Shown here: piece by piece, positions 8,594-17,739 of the stretch
How positions within the stretch are numbered: the first letter of the stretch is position 1
Layout of the letters: every line of letters begins with the position of its first letter
Assembly: GCF_900142925.1 (NCBI RefSeq)
Contig: NZ_FRCN01000002.1
Location: 248,001-312,000 of the forward strand
DNA: 64,000 nt
Origin: Chitinophaga sp. CF418
Lineage (GTDB): Bacteria; Bacteroidota; Bacteroidia; Chitinophagales; Chitinophagaceae
Direction of reading: 5' to 3'
Position numbers and translations under genes: made by a program
Notes under the pieces: model-generated
Databases searched by the model: none
The model's input: only the letters and a program-made list of their open reading frames with translations
What the model was told of the DNA's origin: nothing

Positions 8594-9727
8594 TTATATC
8601 TTTCTGAGCCGTTCTGCGGCCTGTTCCAATGTCTCCTTCTTCTTTGCAAAGCAGAAACGTACCACATGATCGTCTTTTCCGTTTTCGTAAAATGCCGATA
8701 CCGGAATGCTGGCAACTCCAAATTCCCTGGTAATACGGGTGGCAAAATCCTTGTCTCCCTCATCAGAAATACGATCATAGCGCATCAGCTGAAAATAACT
8801 TCCCTTTGAGTGAAGTGGCGTAAAGCGCGTATCCTTCATGAGCTCCAGGAAATAGTCCCTTTTTTGCTGGTAGAAGCCTGGCAGGGAAAGATAGTGTTCA
8901 GGCGTTTGCAGATAGCCGGAAAGCCCATATTGCATAGGAGTGTTCACGGAGAAACACAGGTACTGATGTACTTTCCGGTATTCTGCCATAAGATGCGCGG
9001 GTGCCACACAATAGCCCATTTTCCAACCGGTGTTATGGAATACCTTTCCGAAGGAGAAGGTCACAAAACTATTCCTCAGCAATTCCGGGTAACGAAGTAT
9101 GCTAAGGTGCGCTTCCCCGTCAAATATCAGGTGCTCATACACCTCGTCGGATAAGACGAGCAGGTTATGTTCTATCACGATCTTTTGCAGTTCTTCCAGG
9201 TCTTCCCAGCCAATGATAGTGGCGGTAGGATTGTGCGGGGTATTGATCATGATCATCCTGGTGCGTGGCGTAATCTTACTGCGCACCAGGTTCCAGTCAA
9301 TACTATAATCAGGATAAGACAGGGGAATCAATACCGGTACACCTCCATTCACCCGTACATTGGGGATATAGCTGTCGTAAGCGGGTTCAAATATAATGAC
9401 CTCGTCACCAGGACCAATACACGTCGCAATAGCTGTAAAGATTGCATATGTACCACCGGGAGTGATCGTGATCTCTGTATCCGGATTTACCTGTTGTCCA
9501 TAGAGGCTGTGGATCTTCTGAGCAATCACTTCCCTCAGCGGCATAATACCCGGCATGGGCGCATATTGATTATACCCATCCTCCATTGCTTCATTTACCA
9601 GCTTTTTCAGCAGGTCATCACAATCAAAATCGGGGAAGCCCTGTGAAAGATTAATGGCTTTATGTTGCGCTGCAAGCGCAGACATAACAGTGAATATGGT
9701 GGTACCTACGTTAGGAAGTTTTGACAT
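8594..9727 (-). CDS. PLP-dependent aminotransferase, methionine aminotransferase (YbdL) type
   Basis: 377 residues of a fold-type I class I/II aminotransferase. Visible landmarks are NLSQGFPDFD at the start, YNQYAPMPGIMPLRE (substrate/cofactor loop), NTPHNPTA (the Asn facing the pyridoxal ring), SDEVYEHLIFDG (cofactor Asp and Tyr) and SFGKVFHNTGWKMGY, where the Lys forms the Schiff base. The closest remembered relatives are YbdL-type methionine/kynurenine aminotransferases, which use methionine or aromatic amino acids with a 2-oxo acid. Exact substrate is inferred. The ATG sits directly behind the T-tract of the manC terminator, so little room remains for a separate promoter. Confidence 0.88.
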   Translation of the reverse strand: MSKLPNVGTTIFTVMSALAAQHKAINLSQGFPDFDCDDLLKKLVNEAMEDGYNQYAPMPGIMPLREVIAQKIHSLYGQQVNPDTEITITPGGTYAIFTAIATCIGPGDEVIIFEPAYDSYIPNVRVNGGVPVLIPLSYPDYSIDWNLVRSKITPRTRMIMINTPHNPTATIIGWEDLEELQKIVIEHNLLVLSDEVYEHLIFDGEAHLSILRYPELLRNSFVTFSFGKVFHNTGWKMGYCVAPAHLMAEYRKVHQYLCFSVNTPMQYGLSGYLQTPEHYLSLPGFYQQKRDYFLELMKDTRFTPLHSKGSYFQLMRYDRISDEGDKDFATRITREFGVASIPVSAFYENGKDDHVVRFCFAKKKETLEQAAERLRKI

Positions 9728-9795
9728 AAAAAACGGATGATCAATTACGAATCAATGTCTGAAATTAAAACATGTAATCCGTAATTGATCATCCG
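9728..9795 (-). terminator. Long-stem terminator of kdsD-manC abutting the next start codon
   Basis: A 16-bp perfect inverted repeat (CGGATGATCAATTACG, 9734-9749, with its complement at 9780-9795), extended by partial pairing into the loop. The A-run 9728-9733 gives a T-tract on the minus strand. That T-tract ends at the ATG of the downstream aminotransferase (9725-9727). Confidence 0.8.
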
Positions 9796-9812
9796 ATCTT
9801 TTCTTTTATTAT

Positions 9813-10904
9813 TTAAAGGAACTTTTCTCCTTTGTTCCTTTTTACTTCCGCCACATATTCCTTGATCTGCTGTTCATTCTCTTTTTTACAGATCAGCAAC
9901 ACATCAGAAGTGTCGACCACAATAAATTCATCGAGGCCCTGTATGACCAACAGCTTTTCCTGCGGCGCTTTGACCATGCAGTTGGTAGCGTCTACCAGCA
10001 TTACGTTCTTGCCCTGTACGGCATTACCGTCTTCATCTCTTTCCAGGTTCTCATATGCAGACGCCCATGTACCCAGATCGCTCCATCCAAAATTGGAGGG
10101 GATCACATATACATTATCTGCCTTTTCCATGATAGCATAATCAATAGAAATGTTGGTACACTGTGGGTAGATATTCTCTATCACTTTTTTTTCTTCCGGT
10201 GTGTTCAACTTACCTGTACTCTGCACGAACAGTTCGTCTATTTCCGGAAGATATTTATTGAAGGCGGTCAGTATTGTTTTTACGTTCCATACAAAGATAC
10301 CGGCGTTCCAGAGGAAGTCTCCGCTTTGCAGGAACGTCTTAGCCAGTTCCAGGTTAGGCTTTTCGGTAAATGTCTTTACTGGATATACATTATCCGCCAC
10401 CTGTTGTGTTTCGAACTGAATATAGCCATACCCGGTGTCAGGGCGGGTAGGTTTGATGCCAAGCGTCACCAGGGCACTGTGTTTCTGTACGAACATCAAT
10501 GCGTTAAGGCAGGTGCCGGCGAAGGCAATAGGATCCATAATCAGATGATCCGCGGGAGCGCAGATGATATTTGCTTTAGGATCCTGTTTGTTTATTTTAT
10601 GGGAGATATAAGCGATGCAGGGAGCAGTATTTTTCCGGGAGGGCTCACTGACTATGTTGTCCACCAACAACTCGGGAAGCTGGTCCTTTACCTTTGATAC
10701 ATAGTGATGATGTGTGACTACGAAAATGTTTTCATGTGGAATAAATTGTGCGAACCTATCGAAGGTCCATTGTAACAAGGTTTTCCCGGTATTCAGAATA
10801 TCCAGGAACTGTTTGGGGTGATCAGTGCGGCTATAGGGCCAGAAACGACTACCTATCCCCCCGGCCATAATGGCCACGTAAAAATGCCTGTTCACAGCTG
10901 TCAT
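9813..10904 (-). CDS. manC: Mannose-1-phosphate guanylyltransferase
   Basis: 363 residues. The nucleotidyltransferase signature AIMAGGIGSRFWPYSRTDHPKQFLD (residues about 12-36) binds GTP, followed by the family's ICAPADHLI, GIKPTRPDTGYGYIQ, FTEKPN and WNAGIFVW motifs. It makes GDP-mannose from mannose 1-phosphate for surface glycans. There is no C-terminal phosphomannose isomerase domain, so this is the short form. It is one base downstream of kdsD on the same strand, forming a two-gene envelope-sugar operon that ends in the long hairpin at 9728-9795. Confidence 0.93.
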   Translation of the reverse strand: MTAVNRHFYVAIMAGGIGSRFWPYSRTDHPKQFLDILNTGKTLLQWTFDRFAQFIPHENIFVVTHHHYVSKVKDQLPELLVDNIVSEPSRKNTAPCIAYISHKINKQDPKANIICAPADHLIMDPIAFAGTCLNALMFVQKHSALVTLGIKPTRPDTGYGYIQFETQQVADNVYPVKTFTEKPNLELAKTFLQSGDFLWNAGIFVWNVKTILTAFNKYLPEIDELFVQSTGKLNTPEEKKVIENIYPQCTNISIDYAIMEKADNVYVIPSNFGWSDLGTWASAYENLERDEDGNAVQGKNVMLVDATNCMVKAPQEKLLVIQGLDEFIVVDTSDVLLICKKENEQQIKEYVAEVKRNKGEKFL

Positions 10905-10905
10905 C

Positions 10906-11880
10906 TTATATAATTCCTTCCCTGATTAAGTCATGTAAATGAATGATGCCAATATATCGTTTATCTCTCAAAACCAATAGTTGTGTGATATCATGTTCTC
11001 TCATCTTCTCCAGCGCATTGATGGCCAGTTCATCTTCCTGGATCGTTTTCGGGTGTCTGGACATGATACTTTCTGCGATAACACTTTCCGCCGGCATTCC
11101 CTTTTCGAGCATACGGCGAAGGTCTCCGTCAGTAATAATTCCGGCCAGTTGCCCGTCTGACTCCAGTACAGCTGTTACCCCCAGCATGCCGGAAGAGATC
11201 GTTACAATGATCTCTTTCAGAGAACTGTTCCTTTGTACCTGCGGAGCTTTATGAAGACGGCTCAGATCTCCCACCTTGAGGTATAACTTTTTCCCCAATG
11301 TGCCTCCCGGATGAAACTTCGCAAAGTCTGCAGATGTAAATCCGTGCCATTCTATCAGGCAGACAGCCAGTGCATCTCCCATTGCCAGTTGGGCAGTGGT
11401 GCTGGTGGTAGGCGCCAGATTATTGGGGCAGGCTTCCTGGCTGACGGTGGTATTCAGGACCAGGTCTGATTCCCTTGCCAGGAAAGAGTCCATATTTCCC
11501 ACCATGCCAATGAGCTTATTCCCAAAGTTTTTCACTAATGGGACCAATACTTTTATTTCAGGTGAATTTCCGCTCTTCGAGATACATAAGATAATATCGT
11601 CTTCCTGGATCACCCCCAGATCCCCGTGGATAGCGTCCGCAGCATGCATAAAAATCGCAGGAGTGCCAGTGGAATTCAATGTTGCTACAATCTTCTGACC
11701 GATGATTGCGCTTTTACCTATACCGGATACAACTAGTCGTCCGGCACAATGTGCAATCAATTCTACCGCCTGTTCAAAATCACTATTGATGTATTGCCTG
11801 AGGTCAGAGACAGCTGCAGCCTCCAGGCTCAGTGTCCGGTTCGCCACCTCCGCAATATTAATAACCGTTCTATTTTTCAT
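10906..11880 (-). CDS. kdsD: D-arabinose-5-phosphate isomerase (KpsF/GutQ family)
   Basis: 324 residues from ATG at 11880. The longer TTG start at 11892 would overlap a promoter-like motif and is rejected. An N-terminal SIS domain (SGIGKSAIIGQKIVATLNSTG, then CISKSGNSPEI) is followed by two CBS domains at about 205-320. The enzyme converts ribulose 5-phosphate to arabinose 5-phosphate, the first step to Kdo of lipopolysaccharide; the CBS pair may regulate it. It is followed by manC after one base, consistent with coordinated envelope sugar production. Confidence 0.92.
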   Translation of the reverse strand: MKNRTVINIAEVANRTLSLEAAAVSDLRQYINSDFEQAVELIAHCAGRLVVSGIGKSAIIGQKIVATLNSTGTPAIFMHAADAIHGDLGVIQEDDIILCISKSGNSPEIKVLVPLVKNFGNKLIGMVGNMDSFLARESDLVLNTTVSQEACPNNLAPTTSTTAQLAMGDALAVCLIEWHGFTSADFAKFHPGGTLGKKLYLKVGDLSRLHKAPQVQRNSSLKEIIVTISSGMLGVTAVLESDGQLAGIITDGDLRRMLEKGMPAESVIAESIMSRHPKTIQEDELAINALEKMREHDITQLLVLRDKRYIGIIHLHDLIREGII

Positions 11881-11889
11881 GGGCAGCCA

Positions 11890-11897
11890 CAAAGTTA
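11890..11897 (-). promoter_or_regulatory. Candidate kdsD-manC -7 element (TAACTTTG)
   Basis: Minus-strand TAACTTTG matches TANNTTTG, 9 bp upstream of the kdsD ATG; no clear -33 box. The rest of the 300-bp gap to recQ (11898-12184) holds divergent upstream regions and no gene that I can see. Confidence 0.4.
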
Positions 11898-12184
11898 ACT
11901 ATGATTCAGCAGATTAAACCTATGATATTGCCTTATTTTATAATAAGGGACCCTTCCGGGCAGATTTTTCCCGATCTCTCATTTTCCCCTCCCCGACCGG
12001 GCGCTCATGAACCCGGTAAATACAGTCTGAACGTGTATTTGGATGAGTCATAACTGCCTAAAGCACATAAAATAATTGCCGGTCAGCGCATTTTTAGTTA
12101 ACTTCGTGTCCCCTAAAAAACACATAAACAATATCCATAATTTGTTACTTTCTTTAGAGTTTATTTGTTTTAAATTTGAATGCA

Positions 12185-14386
12185 ATGGCTGTTGTAAAGG
12201 TAAGTTTGATCGATGCATTACGGGAACACTTTGGGTTTGATTCCTTCAAAGGGAACCAGGAAATCATCATCAGGAGCATCCTTGCCGGTAAAGATACTTT
12301 TGTAATAATGCCAACCGGCGGAGGAAAGTCTTTATGTTATCAATTACCGGCTCTTATGAGTCCGGGCTGCGCGCTAATAGTATCTCCCCTTATTGCTTTA
12401 ATGAAAAACCAGGTGGACCTGGTACGCTCATACAGCAGTAAAGATAACGTGGCGCACTTTCTCAATTCTACCCTGTCAAAAGCACAGATAAAAAAAGTAA
12501 GAACGGACCTGCTTTCCGGCAAAACCAAAATGCTCTATGTAGCACCGGAAACGCTGACAAAGCAGGAAAACCTGGATTTCTTCAGGGAACTGGAGATCTC
12601 TTTCATCGCCGTGGATGAGGCACACTGTATCTCTGAATGGGGGCACGACTTCCGTCCGGAGTACCGCCGTCTGAAGGAGATGATAGAACAGATCAATGGA
12701 AACCTTCCTATTATAGCCCTGACGGCCACTGCTACGCCTAAAGTGCAGAGTGATATAGTGAAGAACCTTGGCCTCCGTGATCCCCAGGTATACCTATCTT
12801 CTTTTAACAGGCCGAACCTCTACTACGAGATCCGTCCTAAGCGCAAAAAGGACCAGACCATCCGGGAAATCGTCAAGTTTATCCACCAACATAAGGGCAA
12901 AAGCGGTATTATATATACGCTTAATCGTAAAACCACTGAAGAACTGGCAGACATGCTGGTGGCCAACAATATTAAAGCTGTTGCCTACCACGCCGGCCTG
13001 GATGCGGGAACCCGCGCCCAGCGCCAGGATATGTTCCTGCATGAAGATGTGGATGTGATCGTGGCTACCATTGCCTTTGGTATGGGTATCGATAAACCTG
13101 ATGTCCGTTTTGTTATTCACTATAACATTCCCAAAAGCCTGGAAAACTATTACCAGGAAACGGGCCGTGCGGGTCGTGATGGACTGGAAGGTATCTGTGT
13201 CTGTTTTTACTCCTATAAGGACGTACAGAAGCTGGAGCACCTCATGCGTGATAAACCATTGAGTGAGAGGGAAATGGGTGCTCAGCTCATTAATGAAACT
13301 GTCGCTTATGCAGAAAGTTCTGCCTGCCGCAGGAAGGTGATCCTTCACTACTTTGGCGAAAAGTATGAGGAATCTCAGTGTAATAACGCCTGTGACAATT
13401 GCCGGAATCCCAAAGAAAAGATAGAGGTTAAGAACCGCGTCGTGATCGTACTGAATGCCATCAAAGCATTGGAAGAGCGATTCGGAAGTGACTATGTGGT
13501 GAATATTATCACCGGTAAAGTGAATCCTCAGATCACCACTTATCAGCATAACCAGCTGGAAGTATTTGGCGAGGGTAAGGAATTTGACGCTCACTTCTGG
13601 AATTCCCTCATCCGCCAGATGATGCTGGAAGATCTGATCGAAAAGGATATTGAAGAATATGGACTGCTGAAGATCACAGAAAAGGGACACAAATTCCTGA
13701 AAGAGCCATATTCTATCATGGTATCCCTGAACCATCAGTTTGAGGAAGAAGGCGGAGATGAGGAAGATGTAGCTACTGAGGGCCAGGCATCTGCAGACAC
13801 GGTGCTGTTCGAAATGCTGAAGGAGTTGCGTAAAAAGGTGGCAAAAGAAAAGAACCTGCCTCCTTTTGTGATCTTCCTGGAAACATCCCTGGAAGATATG
13901 GCTACCCAATACCCTACTACTGTACAGGAACTCGAAAAGATCCAGGGTGTAAGTAAGGGTAAAGCTATCCGCTATGGTAAGCAATTCGTAGATGTCATCT
14001 CCAAATATGTAGAGGAAAATGATATCGTAAAGCCTGACGACTTCGTGATGAAGAGCGTGGTGAATAAGAGCGGTCTGAAGGTGTTTATCATACAGAATAT
14101 CGATAAAAAAATGCCGCTTGAAACCATCGCACGCAATAAGGAATTGACTATTCCGCAATTGCTGGATGAAATGGAAACCATTGTAGCGAGCGGTACTAAA
14201 CTGAACCTTGATTATTGCCTTGATGAAGAACTGGACGACTATGCCCAGGATGAGATCATGGAATATTTCAAAGGTTGTGAAACCTCCAGTCTGGCACTGG
14301 CGCGAGAAGAGCTGATAGAAAGCGATTACACCATCGAACAGCTGAAACTCATGCGTATCAAGTTCCTGGTGGAATATGGAAACTAA
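12185..14386 (+). CDS. recQ: ATP-dependent DNA helicase RecQ
   Basis: 733 residues from ATG at 12185 (a TTG at 12176 is in frame but overlaps a TAAATTTG motif). Helicase motif I is GGGKS (about residue 43), motif II DEAH (about 144), and motif VI ETGRAGRDG. A RecQ zinc-binding subdomain follows with cysteines CRRKVILHYFG...CNNACDNC (about 380-405), then a winged RQC domain and an HRDC domain (about 538-615). A C-terminal helix-turn-helix-like extension (about 640-733, LETIARNKELTIPQLLDEM) follows, as in many Bacteroidota RecQ. It unwinds 3'-5' at recombination and stalled forks. Confidence 0.96.
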   Translation: MAVVKVSLIDALREHFGFDSFKGNQEIIIRSILAGKDTFVIMPTGGGKSLCYQLPALMSPGCALIVSPLIALMKNQVDLVRSYSSKDNVAHFLNSTLSKAQIKKVRTDLLSGKTKMLYVAPETLTKQENLDFFRELEISFIAVDEAHCISEWGHDFRPEYRRLKEMIEQINGNLPIIALTATATPKVQSDIVKNLGLRDPQVYLSSFNRPNLYYEIRPKRKKDQTIREIVKFIHQHKGKSGIIYTLNRKTTEELADMLVANNIKAVAYHAGLDAGTRAQRQDMFLHEDVDVIVATIAFGMGIDKPDVRFVIHYNIPKSLENYYQETGRAGRDGLEGICVCFYSYKDVQKLEHLMRDKPLSEREMGAQLINETVAYAESSACRRKVILHYFGEKYEESQCNNACDNCRNPKEKIEVKNRVVIVLNAIKALEERFGSDYVVNIITGKVNPQITTYQHNQLEVFGEGKEFDAHFWNSLIRQMMLEDLIEKDIEEYGLLKITEKGHKFLKEPYSIMVSLNHQFEEEGGDEEDVATEGQASADTVLFEMLKELRKKVAKEKNLPPFVIFLETSLEDMATQYPTTVQELEKIQGVSKGKAIRYGKQFVDVISKYVEENDIVKPDDFVMKSVVNKSGLKVFIIQNIDKKMPLETIARNKELTIPQLLDEMETIVASGTKLNLDYCLDEELDDYAQDEIMEYFKGCETSSLALAREELIESDYTIEQLKLMRIKFLVEYGN

Positions 14387-14406
14387 CAGCTGAATCTTAA
14401 CCGTAC

Positions 14407-15177
14407 ATGACTGGCATACCACACATTAAAGGAACCATTGCTCCAATCAGGGAAACTATTATACAACATCCCTTATATTCCGAAATACAACGCATAGAAG
14501 ATATCCGTTCTTTTATGCAGTATCATGTATTTGCCGTATGGGATTTCATGTCATTGCTGAAGTCATTACAACGGCATCTTACCTGTACAGATATTCCCTG
14601 GGTACCTAAGGGCAGCGCTGCCACCCGTTATCTCATTAACGAGATCGTGACCGGTGAAGAGAGTGATGTAGCTCCCGATGGCTCCCGTGTCAGTCATTTT
14701 GAATTATACCTGCAGGCCATGGAACAGGCAGGTGCAGATACTACTGGCATTGCAGATTGCCTGCAACAGTTACAGAACGGCAAACCAATTGCATCAGTAT
14801 TAGATACCTTACCGCCAGCGGTGCGTTCTTTTGTGAAATATACATTCGATCTGATCACCACTGCTCCTGTACATGTGCAGGCAGCGGTATTTACCTTTGG
14901 TCGTGAGGATCTTATTCCTGATATGTTCCTGGCGCTGGTAACAGACCTGGACAGGCAATTCCCGGGACAGATCAGTCTCTTCAAATATTACCTGGAAAGG
15001 CATATAGAAGTTGACGGAGATCATCACAGTCATTTAGGCATGGAAATGGTACAGGAACTTTGTGGCAATGATCCGGTAAAATGGGAGCAGGCGGCACAGG
15101 CATCGAAGGCTGCATTGGAACAGCGAAACGCCCTGTGGAACGGGATCCTGGAAGAAATTAAAAGTTTTGTTGCATAA
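14407..15177 (+). CDS. DUF3050 (haem-oxygenase-like fold) protein
   Basis: 256 residues that match the DUF3050 family in length and landmarks: HPLYSEIQRIEDIRSFMQYHVFAVWDFMSLLKSLQ at the start, and RHIEVDGDHHSHLGMEMV near the C-terminus. The His/Glu positions are laid out like the metal ligands of haem-oxygenase-like di-iron proteins; the metal role is inference. Function is unknown. It begins 20 bp after recQ on the same strand and is probably cotranscribed, but I see no functional tie to DNA repair. Confidence 0.75.
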   Translation: MTGIPHIKGTIAPIRETIIQHPLYSEIQRIEDIRSFMQYHVFAVWDFMSLLKSLQRHLTCTDIPWVPKGSAATRYLINEIVTGEESDVAPDGSRVSHFELYLQAMEQAGADTTGIADCLQQLQNGKPIASVLDTLPPAVRSFVKYTFDLITTAPVHVQAAVFTFGREDLIPDMFLALVTDLDRQFPGQISLFKYYLERHIEVDGDHHSHLGMEMVQELCGNDPVKWEQAAQASKAALEQRNALWNGILEEIKSFVA

Positions 15178-15180
15178 AAA

Positions 15181-15213
15181 TTTGGAAGTTAATTTCTAAT
15201 TTGCTTATCTTTG
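15181..15213 (+). promoter_or_regulatory. Promoter of tRNA-Phe (TTTG-N21-TATCTTTG)
   Basis: Both boxes of the Bacteroidota sigma-ABfr promoter are present at good spacing (TTTG 15181-15184, TATCTTTG 15206-15213). The tRNA 5' end is 35 bp further on. Confidence 0.75.
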
Positions 15214-15248
15214 CAATCCCTTCACGAGAAGGACACAAAAAAAAAGAT

Positions 15249-15321
15249 GGTGCGGTAGCTCAGTCGGTAGAGCAAAGGACTGAAAATCCTTGTGTCGGCG
15301 GTTCGATCCCGCCTCACACCA
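15249..15321 (+). tRNA. tRNA-Phe (GAA)
   Basis: A 73-nt cloverleaf. The D-arm is GCTC...GAGC, the anticodon stem AAGGA/TCCTT encloses CTGAAAA (anticodon GAA), and the T-arm GGCGG-TTCGATC-CCGCC is intact. The acceptor pairs GGTGCGG with TCACACC with one C-A mismatch and one G-T wobble. CCA is not encoded after the discriminator A. Confidence 0.95.
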
Positions 15322-15328
15322 CGAAGAA

Positions 15329-15358
15329 AGAGATCACAGCAATGTGGTCTCTTTTTTT
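15329..15358 (+). terminator. tRNA-Phe terminator
   Basis: Hairpin AGAGATCACA / TGTGGTCTCT with a GCAA loop and one wobble, followed by seven T. It lies 7 bp behind the tRNA. Confidence 0.9.
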
Positions 15359-15517
15359 GTTTGTACGATACTGGTAAGCATTAAGCTGTATCCTCTGTCA
15401 CGTCCAATCCTCCTTAACGACTCCATCTATCCATTTTTTATTCCACATCGGCCAATTTCTCTACTATTTAAATTATTGGAAGTTTTATACGCTAAACTTA
15501 TCTTTAGCTGATTCATC

Positions 15518-16084
15518 ATGTTGCTGCATACATTAGAAAATATATTCAAAAAGGCAGACTTGTCGCACGAGGCTGTGGAGCATCTCAACAAGCATGTTGT
15601 CTTTATGGATGCTGCTAAAGGTTTCATGCTAATAAAGCAGGGACAGTTGTGCAACCATATCTACATTATTGAAAAAGGGTTTGCGCGAATATTTTCTGTT
15701 ATTAATGGCAAGGAAGTTACCACCTTGTTTGCCAGGGAAAACGATATCATAACATCTACTTATGCATTGTTTACACAAACTGGCAGTAATGAAAATGTTG
15801 AAGTATTGGAAGATTCCTCTATACTGAAATTAAATTACGAAGCGTTTGTCAACCTCTGCAAGGAACACCCTAGTCTGTTTAACCTGTTCCGGTTCATAAT
15901 GGAAAAGTACTATCTCGCTTTGGAAGAACGAACTTTGTCCCTCCAATTTGACAGTGCTTTAGAACGTTACTCCAAACTGCTTTCGCGTGATCCCTTTATC
16001 TTACAAAGAGCATCACTCGCCTCAATAGCTTCCTTTCTGGGCATGTCGCCGGTAACACTGAGCCGTATGCGGGCTCGGATCTGA
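15518..16084 (+). CDS. Crp/Fnr-family transcriptional regulator
   Basis: 188 residues. A cyclic-nucleotide-binding-type beta barrel (about 20-110, KGFMLIKQGQLCNHIYIIEKGFARIF...TTLFARENDIITS) is followed by a long helix. A short C-terminal HTH (LASIASFLGMSPVTLSRMRARI) ends the protein. The cAMP phosphate-binding signature of true Crp is not present, as is usual for the many Bacteroidota members of this group, so the ligand is unknown. An alpha/beta hydrolase follows 157 bp downstream on the same strand and is a plausible target. Confidence 0.88.
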   Translation: MLLHTLENIFKKADLSHEAVEHLNKHVVFMDAAKGFMLIKQGQLCNHIYIIEKGFARIFSVINGKEVTTLFARENDIITSTYALFTQTGSNENVEVLEDSSILKLNYEAFVNLCKEHPSLFNLFRFIMEKYYLALEERTLSLQFDSALERYSKLLSRDPFILQRASLASIASFLGMSPVTLSRMRARI

Positions 16085-16241
16085 CAACCTTTCTTTTTAG
16101 CATTTGCTAAAAAATCATCTTCCTGCCGCATCTAAATTTGCTTTACCAAAACAGGTATTGAATTGGTAAAGACATATTCCGTGCTATTTATAGTATTGAT
16201 GTTTACCAATTCTTATGCAGTCCCGCGACTTATAAACGGCA

Positions 16242-17165
16242 ATGAAGGTTGTTCAAAATACTAATTATCAACACATGGAAAGACCAAGTTTTAAAAGCAA
16301 AGTTTACCGGGCACTCATCCGTATAATGGGTATAAAAACAAAAATTGAAAAAGAGTTCAGGACCGGCGATTTCAGCAAATTCCATAAAGCTGCCACTATA
16401 CCAGATAAAGTAAAAAACCAATGCGATGTCTTGTACCGAAAATCACCCACAGGGAGAACAATCTGGGAACTGAAAAAAAAGAATAGCACGCCACAACGCT
16501 ATATATTTTTCCTGCACGGAGGCGGTTTTGTTGCTAATATTACAAAATACGATTGGTTCTTTTTAAACAAGATCGTACAACATACTGGTTTGGGTATTGT
16601 GATACCTGACTACCCACTGGTTCCTGCAAGCAACTACAAAAATGTGTTCGATATGGTAGTACCTGCATATGAAGAACTAATACAACAGGCAGGTAGAGAA
16701 AACGTAGTATTGATGGGTTTCTCTGCAGGTGGGGGACTCGCTTTTTCGCTTGCACAATATGCCCAAAACAATCAGCTTACCCAGCCCTCTCAAATCATTT
16801 TATTATCCCCTTTTCTGGATGCTACAATGCAGAATCCTGAAATTATGATAATTGACAAGTACGACCCCTACATTGATATTAAGGGGTTTAGCAAAGCAAT
16901 TTCAATTTATGCAGCAAACACGAACACGGCTAACTACATGATAAGTCCCATATATGGCACGCTGGAAGGATTAGCCCCCATTCATTTATTTGCAGGCACC
17001 CACGAGGTGGTATTGCCCGATGCAAGAAAACTAGTTGCGCTGGCAAAAGAAAAAAATATAGCCATTAATTATTATGAATACAACGGCATGTATCATGCAT
17101 GGATCTTTCTTAGTATGCCAGAGGCTAAAGATGTATTCAATAAATTGATGCATATTTTGAAATAA
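16242..17165 (+). CDS. Alpha/beta hydrolase of the hormone-sensitive-lipase (HGGG) family
   Basis: 307 residues. The oxyanion motif HGGGF (about residue 92), the nucleophile elbow GFSAGGG (about 160) and a late His in MYHAWIF (about 287) mark the catalytic set of GDXG-type esterases. There is no signal peptide, so it is probably cytoplasmic. It likely hydrolyses a small ester; substrate unknown. ATG 16242 was chosen; a second Met 11 codons downstream is also possible. No partner gene other than the Crp-like regulator upstream. Confidence 0.85.
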   Translation: MKVVQNTNYQHMERPSFKSKVYRALIRIMGIKTKIEKEFRTGDFSKFHKAATIPDKVKNQCDVLYRKSPTGRTIWELKKKNSTPQRYIFFLHGGGFVANITKYDWFFLNKIVQHTGLGIVIPDYPLVPASNYKNVFDMVVPAYEELIQQAGRENVVLMGFSAGGGLAFSLAQYAQNNQLTQPSQIILLSPFLDATMQNPEIMIIDKYDPYIDIKGFSKAISIYAANTNTANYMISPIYGTLEGLAPIHLFAGTHEVVLPDARKLVALAKEKNIAINYYEYNGMYHAWIFLSMPEAKDVFNKLMHILK

Positions 17166-17445
17166 CCAGCATACCTGCCACTACACTGTAGTAAATACCC
17201 TTCTAAATAAGATTGGAATAGTCAGAAAAAAACATGTTGCGCTTTACTCAGCAGGGAACAGGCGCCGAAACAGAAAAGAATCTCTCCGGCACCTGTGTTC
17301 CCCATGAGTAGTGGTTAAATGGTTAACTGGTTGTGCTAACTTTCACGCCAGCAGGAAAGTACTGGCGACTCTTTAAGGCATTCATAGGTATAGGTATTGG
17401 GACAATTACATCTATCTATAAAAGTAAATTGGTTTGAAAACTTGC

Positions 17446-17532
17446 TACAGTCATGTTTACGTTTACTTATTCTCTTAGAAATAAATTCTCTTAAAAAGCA
17501 GGTACAGTCATTTCACGCTTTACTTGTTCTCT
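17446..17532 (+). repeat. Pair of 30-bp direct repeats
   Basis: Two copies start at TACAGTCAT (17446 and 17503), 57 bp apart, and end in TTCTCT with about 23 of 30 positions identical. They lie in the 574-bp gap 17166-17739, which otherwise holds only the terminator at its right end. No gene is seen in that gap. Confidence 0.5.
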
Positions 17533-17631
17533 TTTCTCCTCATGACAATGTTTCATTCACATTGTGACGGAAAATTAGAAAGAATTACTGAGACCCAGTC
17601 ACCTGCGGAAAGCTGTCTTAAAGACACTTTT

Positions 17632-17665
17632 AAAAATCAAAAACGCTGTAAGGTAGACACAGCGT
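17632..17665 (-). terminator. Terminator of the second Crp/Fnr gene
   Basis: Hairpin ACGCTGT (17643-17649) / ACAGCGT (17659-17665) with an A-rich left flank that reads as a T-tract on the minus strand. About 75 bp beyond the stop codon of the minus-strand regulator. Confidence 0.65.
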
Positions 17666-17739
17666 AGCTTGGAGCGTTCTTCACTGATGAATCAACCCCG
17701 CTTATCAGGGTCTTTTTTTGACATATATCAAAATCTATT

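Noticed and set aside
12794..14422. 542-residue minus-strand frame opposite recQ
   Set aside because: It is a shadow of the recQ coding strand; composition is typical of antisense reading and recQ has complete motifs.
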